Source: UBA2421 sp002343075
GTDB taxonomy: Bacteria; Planctomycetota; Phycisphaerae; Tepidisphaerales; Tepidisphaeraceae
DNA length: 64,000 nucleotides
Reading direction: 5' to 3'
Assembly: GCA_937982565.1 (NCBI GenBank)
Contig: CALJLN010000033.1
Span: forward strand, 60,218 to 124,217
Each line of letters starts with the position of its first letter. Position 1 is the first letter of the stretch. Below, one piece after another: positions 16,622 through 24,798 of this stretch. The notes under the pieces are model-generated. The model had not been told where the DNA came from, ran no database searches, and worked only from the letters and a program-made list of their open reading frames with translations. The translations under genes and the position numbers were made by a program.

Positions 16622-18151
16622 GTGAAAACGTTCTCAATTCAAGTTCTCGGTTGCAAGGTCAACCAATACGAAGCCGAGCAGATCGCCGGGGCGCTGCGGG
16701 AACAGGGCCTGGTACCCGCAGGGCAGGGCGAACCCGCCGACCTGCGCGTCATTCACACCTGCAGCGTCACCGCGGAGGCGGGGAAGAAGAGTGCTCAAAC
16801 CATCCGCCGCATGACGCGCTTACCCATTTTACAACCCAAACCCTCACCAACCGGCGCAGCCAGCATTCTCCCCGTTTCCGAGACACTTCCTCCGCCGACC
16901 ACGAGCCTATCGGCAAGAACCGTCGTCACCGGCTGCTGGGCCACCAGCCACCCCGCCGAAGCGGCGGCCGTCGCAGGGGTCGACGCGGTGATTACCAACG
17001 CGCAGGACGTAAACACCCGCCTTGCCGAACTTGTCACTGCCTGGACACAACCAGCGATTCGGGCGTCAATCAATGATACGATCCTCGACGGGCGAAGTTC
17101 TGCTGCCGCCCGCGCGTTGCCGCTGTTTGCCGATCGGCATCCGAGAGCGCGAGAGTCGGCCAATCAGCGGGCGTTTCTCAAGATACAAGACGGCTGCGAC
17201 GCGTTCTGCACCTACTGCATCATTCCACAACTGCGTCCCAGGCTCTGGAGCAAGCCGATCGACGCTTGTGTCGCCGAGGCGCAGGCGCTGGTCGATCGGG
17301 GCCATGCCGAGATCGTGCTGACCGGCATTTTTCTCGGCGCCTACGGGTTTCCAACCGCATTGCGGCGAAGACAAACCTCGACGCCATCGACCGCACGCAA
17401 TCCGGAAACGGCCCCCGTCGCAACAGGAAAACGATCCCACCCTTCGCCGCTGGCAAATCTGGTCGATGCGCTGTGCCAGCGGACGATCGGATTGAAGCGC
17501 TTGCGACTAAGCTCTTTAGAGCCTGGCGATCTGGATGCCGACCTGATTGCGGTGCTTCGATCACACGAGCAAGCGGTACCGCATTTTCACCTCCCATTGC
17601 AAAGCGGCTCCGATGCGATTCTGCGGAAGATGAACAGGCAGTACCGCCGTGACGATTTCTTGCGCATGATTGATGAAGTGAACCAGGCGTTTGACCGGCC
17701 TGCGATCACCACTGACATTATCGTGGGCTTCCCGGGCGAAACCGACGAGGAATTTGCCCAGACGCTCGAGATCGCGCGCCGGGTGGGGTTCATCCACGCG
17801 CACGCGTTCAGCTATTCGCCGCGGCCCGGAACCGCGGCGGCGCGGTGGACGCAAGACTTTGTCCCGCCGAGAGTTGCGAATGCCCGCATTAAACAGCTCA
17901 CCGCTCTTGCCGATGATGCCAGCCTGACTTTCAGGCAGGGGTTCATGGGCGAGGTGGTCGAGATACTGGTTGAACGCGATAAACCGGGTGCAACGACGCT
18001 ACACGGCCGCTGCGAGCGATACTTCGACGTGCAATTCCCCGCCACGGCCGCGATTCCGGCCGGCAGCGCGGTCCGGCTGCGGGTGAATCGCGTTTCCCGG
18101 GCCGAAACCCTCGGCGAGCCGGTTACAGCCGACGATCTCAGCAGCATTTAG
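16622..18151 (+). CDS. mtaB: tRNA threonylcarbamoyladenosine methylthiotransferase (MtaB type)
   Basis: A radical-SAM methylthiotransferase that converts t6A37 to ms2t6A37 in tRNA. The N-terminal UPF0004 domain begins VLGCKVNQYEAEQ, the MtaB form of this motif, and holds cluster cysteines at 11, 47 and 105. The radical-SAM triad CDAFCTYC places Cys192, Cys196 and Cys199. Later motifs HLPLQSGSD and VGFPGETDEEF are intact, and a TRAM-like C-terminal domain follows. Two Pro/Ser/Thr/Arg-rich stretches, about residues 67-99 and 243-276, interrupt the conserved domains where relatives are short. The start is GTG at 16622 with no strong ribosome-binding site. The 286 bp upstream are shared with the divergent PilM-like gene. 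Confidence 0.9.
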   Translation: MKTFSIQVLGCKVNQYEAEQIAGALREQGLVPAGQGEPADLRVIHTCSVTAEAGKKSAQTIRRMTRLPILQPKPSPTGAASILPVSETLPPPTTSLSARTVVTGCWATSHPAEAAAVAGVDAVITNAQDVNTRLAELVTAWTQPAIRASINDTILDGRSSAAARALPLFADRHPRARESANQRAFLKIQDGCDAFCTYCIIPQLRPRLWSKPIDACVAEAQALVDRGHAEIVLTGIFLGAYGFPTALRRRQTSTPSTARNPETAPVATGKRSHPSPLANLVDALCQRTIGLKRLRLSSLEPGDLDADLIAVLRSHEQAVPHFHLPLQSGSDAILRKMNRQYRRDDFLRMIDEVNQAFDRPAITTDIIVGFPGETDEEFAQTLEIARRVGFIHAHAFSYSPRPGTAAARWTQDFVPPRVANARIKQLTALADDASLTFRQGFMGEVVEILVERDKPGATTLHGRCERYFDVQFPATAAIPAGSAVRLRVNRVSRAETLGEPVTADDLSSI

Positions 18152-18160
18152 AATCGGCGA

Positions 18161-18631
18161 TCAGAGCTCCGTGTACTTGCTCGCCCGCCCGCGCGATTTG
18201 TCGATCGGATATTTCTTCGCACTCTTGGCCAGCTTGCGGCGAAACGCATCGCTCAATTCGATGTCAAAATCGTGAGCGATGGTCAGCACCCAGTAAAGCA
18301 CATCGCTCAGTTCGTCGGCCAGATCTTCCCGCCGGGCATGCAGGTGCGCGATTAGCTCTGCTCCATTCTTCCATTGCATTAACTCCAGCACTTCCGATGC
18401 CTCAAGACACATGGACAGGGCCATATCCTTTGGATTGTGAAATTGCTTCCAATCACGATCGTCACGAAACCGAGCGGCGGCCTGGGTCAGTGCGTCGAGG
18501 TTCCTCGCGCGAACCAACTGCTTGGTCTTTCCATGATTGACTCGACGAATAGCCCGGCGCGTGCCCCCCTCCGCAGCGGGTTGATCACTGGCTTTGCGCC
18601 CGAGCTTGCTGACCGACATTCGCTTTGCCAC
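18161..18631 (-). CDS. MazG-like nucleotide pyrophosphohydrolase
   Basis: A 156-residue protein whose C-terminal 110 residues carry the MazG/RS21-C6 pattern: the MALSMCLEASEVLELMQW helix with the EASEL-type glutamates, then DLADELSDVLYWVLTIAHDF with the ExxD metal-binding motif. Such enzymes hydrolyse non-canonical or excess (d)NTPs to the monophosphate. About 45 N-terminal residues are basic and poorly ordered; an internal ATG at 18619 is an alternative start. It begins 3 bp after plsC ends, so the two are probably cotranscribed. Confidence 0.8.
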   Translation of the reverse strand: MAKRMSVSKLGRKASDQPAAEGGTRRAIRRVNHGKTKQLVRARNLDALTQAAARFRDDRDWKQFHNPKDMALSMCLEASEVLELMQWKNGAELIAHLHARREDLADELSDVLYWVLTIAHDFDIELSDAFRRKLAKSAKKYPIDKSRGRASKYTEL

Positions 18632-18634
18632 TGT

Positions 18635-19345
18635 TCACGCGCCTTCCAGCTCACGTCGCTTTGCCCGGAGATCAGTTAAGAGCTTATTGAGTGTGTCGCC
18701 CAACACTGCCACTACGCGCTCGGCTTTCAACCCGTCAAGCTCGAGCGGCGGGCCATATTGGAGGTAGATCGGCCTCGGGCGAAACATTTTGCTGCCTCGC
18801 CCCATGCTCTCAAAAGCCCCATCAATGGCAACCGGAATGACCGGCACACCCGCCCGTTTCACAACGAGTGCAATGCCCGGCTGAACCGGGCCGATCTCGC
18901 CGTCGCGGGTGCGCGTGCCTTCCGGGAAAAAGTTAAGCAGGTAGCCCTCTTGTAGGAGTTGAATCGCCTGGCGCATCGCCCCGACATCTCCCGCGCCTCG
19001 CTTCACAGGAAACGCGTGCAACGAGCGGATAAACCAGGAGAAAGCCGGATTGGAAAACAACTCCGACTTGGCCATATACGTCACCGGGCGCCGCAGCCGG
19101 ACGCCCAGCAGGACAGGATCAAGATTGCTTTGATGATTCGACGCCAGAATCGCGCCGCCGGTTAGTGGGACGTGCTCAACGCCAAAGGCCTTGAAATCAA
19201 ACAGCAACGACGTGCCGATGTGGGCCACGGTCTGGCACCAGCGCCAAAACATGCTCCGTCGCGACGGCTCGGCGGAAAAAATCGACGTCCCAGCGCCCGC
19301 CTGGGTGGACTCGACTTGGGAGGCAGTGTTGGGCGCGTGCGACAT
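18635..19345 (-). CDS. plsC: 1-acyl-sn-glycerol-3-phosphate acyltransferase
   Basis: Acylates lysophosphatidate to phosphatidate in membrane phospholipid synthesis. The HX4D catalytic motif is visible as NHQSNLD, and the substrate motif as FPEGTRTRDG, followed by PVIPVAIDG. At 236 residues the length is normal. The N-terminal 35 residues are variable and lead into an amphipathic segment. A strong AAGGAGG lies nine bases before ATG 19345; a GTG directly in front (19348) is also possible. It follows cmk on the same strand, an arrangement seen in many bacteria. Confidence 0.9.
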   Translation of the reverse strand: MSHAPNTASQVESTQAGAGTSIFSAEPSRRSMFWRWCQTVAHIGTSLLFDFKAFGVEHVPLTGGAILASNHQSNLDPVLLGVRLRRPVTYMAKSELFSNPAFSWFIRSLHAFPVKRGAGDVGAMRQAIQLLQEGYLLNFFPEGTRTRDGEIGPVQPGIALVVKRAGVPVIPVAIDGAFESMGRGSKMFRPRPIYLQYGPPLELDGLKAERVVAVLGDTLNKLLTDLRAKRRELEGA

Positions 19346-19359
19346 CACTAATCCCCTCC

Positions 19360-20031
19360 TTACGAAACCGTGGCACGCGACTGCACTTCCGCCACGATTC
19401 GCTTGATGACTTCTTCTTGCGTAATGGTGGTGGTGTCGATAATCCGCGCGTCTTTTGGAATCGACAGCGGGCCGACTTCCCGCTCGCGGTCGCGCTTGTC
19501 GCGCGTCACGATCTGATTGAGAATCTCCGTCGGGTCGACGATCTCGCCGCGCGCACGCAGTTGTGCCGTGCGCCGGCGGGCACGCTCCTCGGGCTTGGCA
19601 TCGAGGTAATACTTAAACTCGGCTTCCGGAAACACGATCGTTCCCTGGTCGCGACCTTCGGTAACCAGATTGGCCCGCTCGCGGCCAATTGCCTGCTGCT
19701 GCCGAACGAGCATTTCCCGAATCGCCGGCACCACCGCGACATAACTCGCCGCCCGGGTTGCCTCGCCGCTGCGCAGGAGGTGTGTTACTGCTTCGCCATT
19801 GAGCATGACCGCAGGGGGGCGTTTTGACCAGTCGAACCAGATCCGGCTATGCACTGCGACGAACGCTAGTTCTCGCTTGTCGTCCAGGTCAATCTCTCGG
19901 CGCAACGCAGCCAGGCCGATGGCACGATACATCGCGCCGGTGTCCAGGAAGTCAAAACCCAACACCCGGGCCACTTCGAGTGCCACTGACGATTTTCCGG
20001 TGCCGGCGGGTCCGTCGATCGTGATGATCAT
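19360..20031 (-). CDS. cmk: Cytidylate kinase
   Basis: Phosphorylates CMP and dCMP using ATP. The 223-residue product starts MIITIDGPAGTGKSS, with the Walker A P-loop at residues 7-14, then FLDTGAMYRAIGLAAL for CMP binding and VTEGRDQGTIVFPEA, the conserved GRDxGT motif. ATG 20031 is chosen because family members begin there; an in-frame ATG at 20106 with GAGGA about 13 bases upstream would add 25 residues. Two genes downstream (plsC, mazG-like) are close enough to form an operon. Confidence 0.93.
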   Translation of the reverse strand: MIITIDGPAGTGKSSVALEVARVLGFDFLDTGAMYRAIGLAALRREIDLDDKRELAFVAVHSRIWFDWSKRPPAVMLNGEAVTHLLRSGEATRAASYVAVVPAIREMLVRQQQAIGRERANLVTEGRDQGTIVFPEAEFKYYLDAKPEERARRRTAQLRARGEIVDPTEILNQIVTRDKRDREREVGPLSIPKDARIIDTTTITQEEVIKRIVAEVQSRATVS

Positions 20032-20188
20032 TTTGTTCAGGTTCGTGTCACGCGGGTCGATTGTCGACGGCAGGCCTACGGCGTCGTCGTACAATTCGGT
20101 GTACATGCGATGGTAGTATCCTCACCGCGAACGAAAATCAAAACCCCGCGCGGCGGACGACCATTTTCTTACGCGATGCAGTACGACG

Positions 20189-20848
20189 CTACTTCGCCGC
20201 CCACGAAAATCCGCGCCTCATCAATGTCAGGCAAGGCTCGGACGCGACCAAGTCAGCGTGATGGCCGAGTGAGTTGTAAAACACCCTTCCGGACCCGTAT
20301 TTTTTGGTCCAGATGACGGGCATATCGACCGGCCCGTTGCCCGCATGGGGACCGTCCGCGGTCGGAAAGCGCGTGGTCGCCAGCACCCGCACCGCCGGGT
20401 CAACGTGCATGTAGTATTGTTCGCTGACAATCTCGAAATCACCGATCCCCGCGGTGATATCGGATTGCTCGGAGGTAATGTGAACCCGATATCGCACCCC
20501 GTCGTTCCCCGGGTGGGCTACCCACTGCCCGCCGGTCATAAACTGCCAGTCGGTGTGCTCACGAAACGCGTCGCACATCCCGCCGTGACACCCGGCAATT
20601 CCCACCCCATGATCGCGCACCGCGGCTAGCACCGGATCGGCCTGCGCCTTGGTGATTTTCCCCATCGTCCAGATCGGGACGATCAGGCTTAAGTGTGCGA
20701 GCCGATCAGCATCCAGAAAGGCATCGAGCGTGTCGGCTACCTCGACAGCGAAATCGTCATCGTGCAACGCCTGCGCAAACAGGTCCGCCACTTCGCGCGG
20801 CTGATGCCCGTCCCAGCCGCCCCATACGATCAATGCAGATTTTCCCAT
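20189..20848 (-). CDS. ThuA-like domain protein
   Basis: A 219-residue cytosolic protein with a class I glutamine-amidotransferase-like fold of the ThuA family. It begins KSALIVWGGWDGHQP, and contains GVGIAGCHGGMCDAFREH, where the GCHGG turn corresponds to the usual G-x-H-G of ThuA, and EQYYMHVDPAVRVLATT. ThuA-like proteins occur in sugar catabolism gene sets and are abundant in planctomycetes; the reaction is not well defined. No sugar-utilisation genes adjoin it here. Confidence 0.8.
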   Translation of the reverse strand: MGKSALIVWGGWDGHQPREVADLFAQALHDDDFAVEVADTLDAFLDADRLAHLSLIVPIWTMGKITKAQADPVLAAVRDHGVGIAGCHGGMCDAFREHTDWQFMTGGQWVAHPGNDGVRYRVHITSEQSDITAGIGDFEIVSEQYYMHVDPAVRVLATTRFPTADGPHAGNGPVDMPVIWTKKYGSGRVFYNSLGHHADLVASEPCLTLMRRGFSWAAK

Positions 20849-20903
20849 GACAAGCCAAGCCCGCTGGCACCAATTCGGACGGCGACCGCTATCCACCCGA
20901 AAT

Positions 20904-21056
20904 CTACTTCGTCGCGTTGTCGATCGCCCGCTCAGTGGCTTCAGCACCCTGCTGAATATCTTTGCCCGCGCCCTTGACTGTGTTGCACGCCGGCAACGCG
21001 ACCGCCGCGACGATTACGACGATGGCTGTCAGAACAAAATGAAAAGAACGATGCAT
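20904..21056 (-). CDS. Entericidin A/B-like small lipoprotein
   Basis: A 50-residue peptide: MHRSFHFVLTAIVVIVAAV is a signal peptide and ALPAC the lipobox. The mature part CNTVKGAGKDIQQGAEATER is nearly identical in pattern to entericidin EcnB (C-N-T-x-x-G-x-G-x-D-I). In enterobacteria entericidins are small membrane lipoproteins linked to stationary-phase lysis. No paired EcnA/EcnB partner is seen. It lies 31 bp beyond the DUF3465-like gene on the same strand and may be cotranscribed with it. The longer frame upstream to 21191 overlaps that gene and is not used. Confidence 0.8.
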   Translation of the reverse strand: MHRSFHFVLTAIVVIVAAVALPACNTVKGAGKDIQQGAEATERAIDNATK

Positions 21057-21087
21057 AACCTGTGCTCCACTGCAAAACCAACTGCGA

Positions 21088-21693
21088 TTATTTGTATTGC
21101 TTGCCATTAAACTCGATCCAGCCGTCCTGCCGGCGCCCGCGCGGGTCGTGGTGCGTCCAATGAACCACCCCGCCTTGCTGCGTAAACTCATACTCGCCTT
21201 TGAATTTTATCACATCGCCCTCTTTGACCGGAACCCGGTCGGCTAGGTCGATATTGTGGGCGATCAGTACGGTATCGCCGGTGGTCAGGCGAACAATCCA
21301 GCGCTGATGGCGGCTGGAACCGTCGGATGTGACATTGTCATCAGGCAACACCTTGGCGATCGTGCCACCCGTGGTGACGATCACATTGGATTTCTGCTCG
21401 CGAAACAGCTTACCTATCCCACCGTCGCCGGTGATGGTCGGCGTGGCGTCGGGTTTCGCGGGCGGCACTTTCTCGACCGCGGGCGGGGATTGTGATGGTT
21501 CAAAGCGCGGCGTCTTGATCGAACTCGCCGCACCGGACGACTGTGAGTCATGCCGCTCAGCCTGCGGCTTTTGTTTCTGATTCTGCTGAGGAAAAAAGTA
21601 AGCCCCGGCCGCCGCAAGCAGCAACGCCAGGATGGCGGCACCGATGGACTTTGGCTTTCCTCGTCGCAAACGCATCCGTCTACCTCGGTTCAC
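21088..21693 (-). CDS. DUF3465-like exported or membrane-anchored protein
   Basis: A 201-residue protein with an N-terminal hydrophobic anchor (IGAAILALLLAAAGAYFF, about residues 17-34), a Ser/Pro-rich linker to about residue 90, and a compact C-terminal domain. The latter contains DGSSRHQRWIVRLTTGDTVLIAHNIDLADR and VHWTHHDPRGRRQDGWIEFNG. That His-rich pattern matches my recollection of DUF3465, a small OB-like domain. Function is unknown. Its first codon overlaps the carA stop by 4 bp, so it is coupled to carA. Confidence 0.7.
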   Translation of the reverse strand: MNRGRRMRLRRGKPKSIGAAILALLLAAAGAYFFPQQNQKQKPQAERHDSQSSGAASSIKTPRFEPSQSPPAVEKVPPAKPDATPTITGDGGIGKLFREQKSNVIVTTGGTIAKVLPDDNVTSDGSSRHQRWIVRLTTGDTVLIAHNIDLADRVPVKEGDVIKFKGEYEFTQQGGVVHWTHHDPRGRRQDGWIEFNGKQYK

Positions 21694-22859
21694 CGCAACC
21701 CCTGCAGTTCCCTCAACCGCCCCGCCGTCGGAGGTTTCTTGCTTTTCATCATCTCGATGAACGCATCAAACAGATACGCGGCGTCGTGCGGGCCGGGGGA
21801 CGCTTCGGGGTGATACTGCACGCTAAACATCGGCAGAGTCGCGTGACGGAAGCCTTCGATGGTGCCGTCGTTGAGGTTGATGTGAGTGATCACACCGCCG
21901 ACACGCTCAAGCGATGCTTTATCGATCGCAAAACCGTGATTCTGGCTCGTGATTTCCACGCGCCCGGTCTCCAGATTCTTGACCGGCTGATTTCCCCCGC
22001 GGTGGCCGAACTTCAGCTTGTACGTTTCGGCACCAATCGCGCGCCCGAGGAGTTGATGGCCGAGACAAATGCCAAAGGTAGGCACTTTGCCGATACACCC
22101 TTTTATGGGCGCGACTGCATAATCCAGGGCGGCAGGGTCGCCGGGGCCATTGCTTACAAAAAGGCCGTCGGGGCGGTGTTTCAGAATCTCATCCGCCGAT
22201 ACGTCCGGCGGGAGCACCGTCACCTTCACGCCACGCTCGGCAAGATGGCGTAGAATGTTGCTCTTGGCGCCACAATCGAGCGCCACGACATGTAGACCAT
22301 CACCGCGGATATTCTGGCCGATCTTCCACTCGCCGTGGTCTTCATTCCAGCCGTAGGGCGCATTCGGCTTAACCGCCTGCACCCAGTCAGCCCCGACCAT
22401 CCCCGCTGCAGCGCGGGCTTGATTAACGAGCTGCTGATCATCGAGGATTTCGGTTGACAACACACCGCGCATTGCCCCAGTCATCCTGATTCTTCTGACG
22501 AGCGCACGCGTATCAATCCCCTGCAGGCCAACGACGTTGTTTTCGCGCAGATACTCTTCCAGCGACAAATCCGCCCGCCAATTGCTGTAGACCGGCGGCA
22601 ACTCTTTCACAATAAACCCGGCAACGTGCGGCTGCCTGCTTTCGACATCGCGACGGTTAACACCGTAATTGCCGATCAGCGGATAGGTCATTGTGACGAT
22701 CTGCCCCTTGTACGATGGATCAGTGATAATCTCCTGATACCCCGTCATGGAAGTGTTAAACACAACCTCGCCGACACTGTTGCCAGCGGCTCCAAAAGCC
22801 CGGCCTGTGAATACCGTGCCATCTTCCAATGCGAGTTTGCCCACACGACCCTGATTCAT
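21690..22859 (-). CDS. carA: Carbamoyl-phosphate synthase small (glutaminase) subunit
   Basis: Releases ammonia from glutamine for carbamoyl phosphate, feeding arginine and pyrimidine synthesis. The 389-residue product has the CarA N-terminal domain (LALEDGTVFTGRAFGA, FNTSMTGYQEIITDPSYKGQI) and a class I amidotransferase domain with the nucleophile in FGICLGHQ (Cys near 262) and the His/Glu pair in VQYHPEASPGPHD. ATG 22859 gives the conserved start; the extra 16 codons upstream are not family-like. carB is not adjacent. The 5' region contains a strong hairpin that is more convincing as part of a plus-strand transcript. Confidence 0.95.
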   Translation of the reverse strand: MNQGRVGKLALEDGTVFTGRAFGAAGNSVGEVVFNTSMTGYQEIITDPSYKGQIVTMTYPLIGNYGVNRRDVESRQPHVAGFIVKELPPVYSNWRADLSLEEYLRENNVVGLQGIDTRALVRRIRMTGAMRGVLSTEILDDQQLVNQARAAAGMVGADWVQAVKPNAPYGWNEDHGEWKIGQNIRGDGLHVVALDCGAKSNILRHLAERGVKVTVLPPDVSADEILKHRPDGLFVSNGPGDPAALDYAVAPIKGCIGKVPTFGICLGHQLLGRAIGAETYKLKFGHRGGNQPVKNLETGRVEITSQNHGFAIDKASLERVGGVITHINLNDGTIEGFRHATLPMFSVQYHPEASPGPHDAAYLFDAFIEMMKSKKPPTAGRLRELQGLR

Positions 22860-22950
22860 TGCGACTGGAGTATAGAAACTGTGCCCGATAATGCGAGAAA
22901 TCGGCAATCGATGTTAATGCCTCTGACGATTCGATCGACAAGAAAGATAT

Positions 22951-23030
22951 GGCTGTGGGTCTCCGGGCCTTCGCCCGGACAGCCTGATTTGGAGACCGGT
23001 GCGACGGCGAGCACCGGTCTCTTTTATTTT
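22951..23030 (+). ncRNA. Candidate small RNA between carA and the TolC-like gene
   Basis: On the plus strand, GGCTGT (22951) pairs with ACAGCC (22979) and CCGGGC (22963) with GCCCGG (22973), forming one hairpin. It is followed by an intrinsic terminator at 22992-23030. GGTCTCC at 22958 could instead pair with GGAGACC at 22991, which would break the terminator, so two exclusive folds are possible. No plus-strand gene follows. A promoter is not clear. Confidence 0.3.
22992..23030 (+). terminator. Rho-independent terminator (plus strand)
   Basis: GAGACCGGTGC (22992-23002) pairs perfectly with GCACCGGTCTC (23011-23021) and is followed by TTTTATTTT. Orientation is by the T-run, so it ends a plus-strand transcript; on the minus strand there is no T-run after the hairpin. 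Confidence 0.65.
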
Positions 23031-23040
23031 CGCATTTGCT

Positions 23041-24798
23041 TTATCGATTCGGTGCCTCGAGTGGCTTCCAATCGATGTTGCTTGCACCGAGCAGCGTCCC
23101 CGTGGAAAGCGCGATGTCGATCTGCGCAATCTGATACTCGGCGATCGCCCGAATCTCCTGCGCCTGGGCGTTGGCCAGGTTGGTTTGCGCATCAAGCACT
23201 TCAGTGCTGGTTCGAATTCCCTGCTCAAACTGCCGCTCCTCCAGTTGCACCACCCGCGCCGCGGCGGCGACTGCCTGCCTGGCGGCTAGAATTGCCTGCC
23301 AACTCGTCTCCAAATCGGTCACCGCACGGAGCACTTCCTGCCGAATCACCTGCTCGCGAAGCTGCCGCGTGGCCAGTTGCTGCTGCCGCTGTGCCAACGC
23401 CCGACGGAGCCGGCTGCGAGCCGCCTGGTTGCCGAGTGGAATCTCCAACTGCAGGCCCACCGAATGATCGGCAAAGTCATTGTCCGAGAGCAGATCGAAT
23501 GACTCATCAAACCCCTCGCCCACACCGTTGGCGTTGTAGCGATACTGAACGCTCAAGAGCGGGAGGAGGTCATTTTTGGCAAGTTTGACGCTCTCGTTCT
23601 GCTGCAGAATGGCAAGCTCGGTTTCAAGGATCTCCATCCGATCGCGGATGGCACGTTCGGCGAGTGCCGTGCGGTCAAATCGGACGTTTAGAAATCGAGG
23701 CTCGCTCGCCGGCTGAAGTATGATATCGGTGTCCATCTCCAGGCCGGGCTGGTTGATGATTCGCTTGAGTTCGCGGAGTTGCACCCTAAGGTCGCGCTCG
23801 GCCTGCACGACGTTGCTCACCCGATCTGCCACCCCTGACTCGGCGCGGGTCACCTCCACTTCAGCTACAGCCCCGGCAGTCACCCGGCGGCGGGCGCGCT
23901 CCAACTGCCGCACGGCAAGGTCGTATTCCTGACGGCGCACCTGCAGATTCTTGATTGCGGCGTACAGCCGCCAGTATGCCCGATCGGCATCGCTCAAAAC
24001 GGTCAACACCCGGAGCTTCGTCCGCGCCTCTATCTGCTGATATTGATAGAACGCGATCCGAATCGACGCCAGATTGGCATCAATTCCCCCCCCGCGGAGG
24101 ATGGGTTGGCTGAACGTGAATGTGAAGTCGGTCGTCCACTGACTATCCGAAATGGGCAGACCCGTATTGATATCAATCCGGCCCGTCGAGTTTTCCACGC
24201 GATTGAGCGGCGCGCTCAGCAAAATGCTGCCGCCGGTGATCAGGGGGAACCTCACGCCCGGGGCGATGGACAGAAACTCCGACCCCGAAACAGCCACAAC
24301 TCGCTCACCCTGCTGATTGGTTGTAAGAAACGGCGTGTCGGTTGTGCCGTATTGCGCGTTGGTGGTGAAAACAGCCTCGAAACGGGCCTGCTCTTCAGAG
24401 ATTGATTGCTTCGCGATCGTCGGGGCAAGCAAATCAACCTTCAGGCTGAGATTGTTCTGCAATGCCCACTCGCGGACCTGCTGCAGCGTGATCGGCACTT
24501 CACTAAGCTGCGTCGCCGGCTGGGTTGTTGATAGTACAAATGGTTGTGTGGATGCCGGGCCTGCAACCGGAAGCGATTCGGGTTGAACTGCGGCAATCTC
24601 GCGCACTCGCTGCGTTGCAACTGCGTACTCTCCCGTACCCCCGGCACCGAGGTCCTTGCAGCCGGTCAGGCCGGCGCTTGTGCCGAGCACACCCAGCAGC
24701 AGTACCAGGGAAAACTTCACATGCCGACGCAGTTTTTCGTTTGTCTCACGCTGGATCATGGCTGAATTTCTGGAGATTGGGTGCCGTTTCATTGTCAT
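23041..24798 (-). CDS. TolC-like outer-membrane efflux lipoprotein
   Basis: A 585-residue outer-membrane factor. The signal sequence VKFSLVLLLGVLGTSAG ends in the lipobox LTGC. Two long coiled-coil regions follow, with repeated TolC-family patterns such as AYWRLYAAIKNLQVRRQEYD and EQGIRTSTEVLDAQTNLANA, the latter being the conserved region before the second barrel strand. TolC-type trimers form the outer channel of tripartite exporters. The first codon overlaps the permease stop by 4 bp (ATGA), which favours ATG 24798; ATG 24759 is an alternative. It is the last gene of the exporter operon. Confidence 0.88.
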   Translation of the reverse strand: MTMKRHPISRNSAMIQRETNEKLRRHVKFSLVLLLGVLGTSAGLTGCKDLGAGGTGEYAVATQRVREIAAVQPESLPVAGPASTQPFVLSTTQPATQLSEVPITLQQVREWALQNNLSLKVDLLAPTIAKQSISEEQARFEAVFTTNAQYGTTDTPFLTTNQQGERVVAVSGSEFLSIAPGVRFPLITGGSILLSAPLNRVENSTGRIDINTGLPISDSQWTTDFTFTFSQPILRGGGIDANLASIRIAFYQYQQIEARTKLRVLTVLSDADRAYWRLYAAIKNLQVRRQEYDLAVRQLERARRRVTAGAVAEVEVTRAESGVADRVSNVVQAERDLRVQLRELKRIINQPGLEMDTDIILQPASEPRFLNVRFDRTALAERAIRDRMEILETELAILQQNESVKLAKNDLLPLLSVQYRYNANGVGEGFDESFDLLSDNDFADHSVGLQLEIPLGNQAARSRLRRALAQRQQQLATRQLREQVIRQEVLRAVTDLETSWQAILAARQAVAAAARVVQLEERQFEQGIRTSTEVLDAQTNLANAQAQEIRAIAEYQIAQIDIALSTGTLLGASNIDWKPLEAPNR

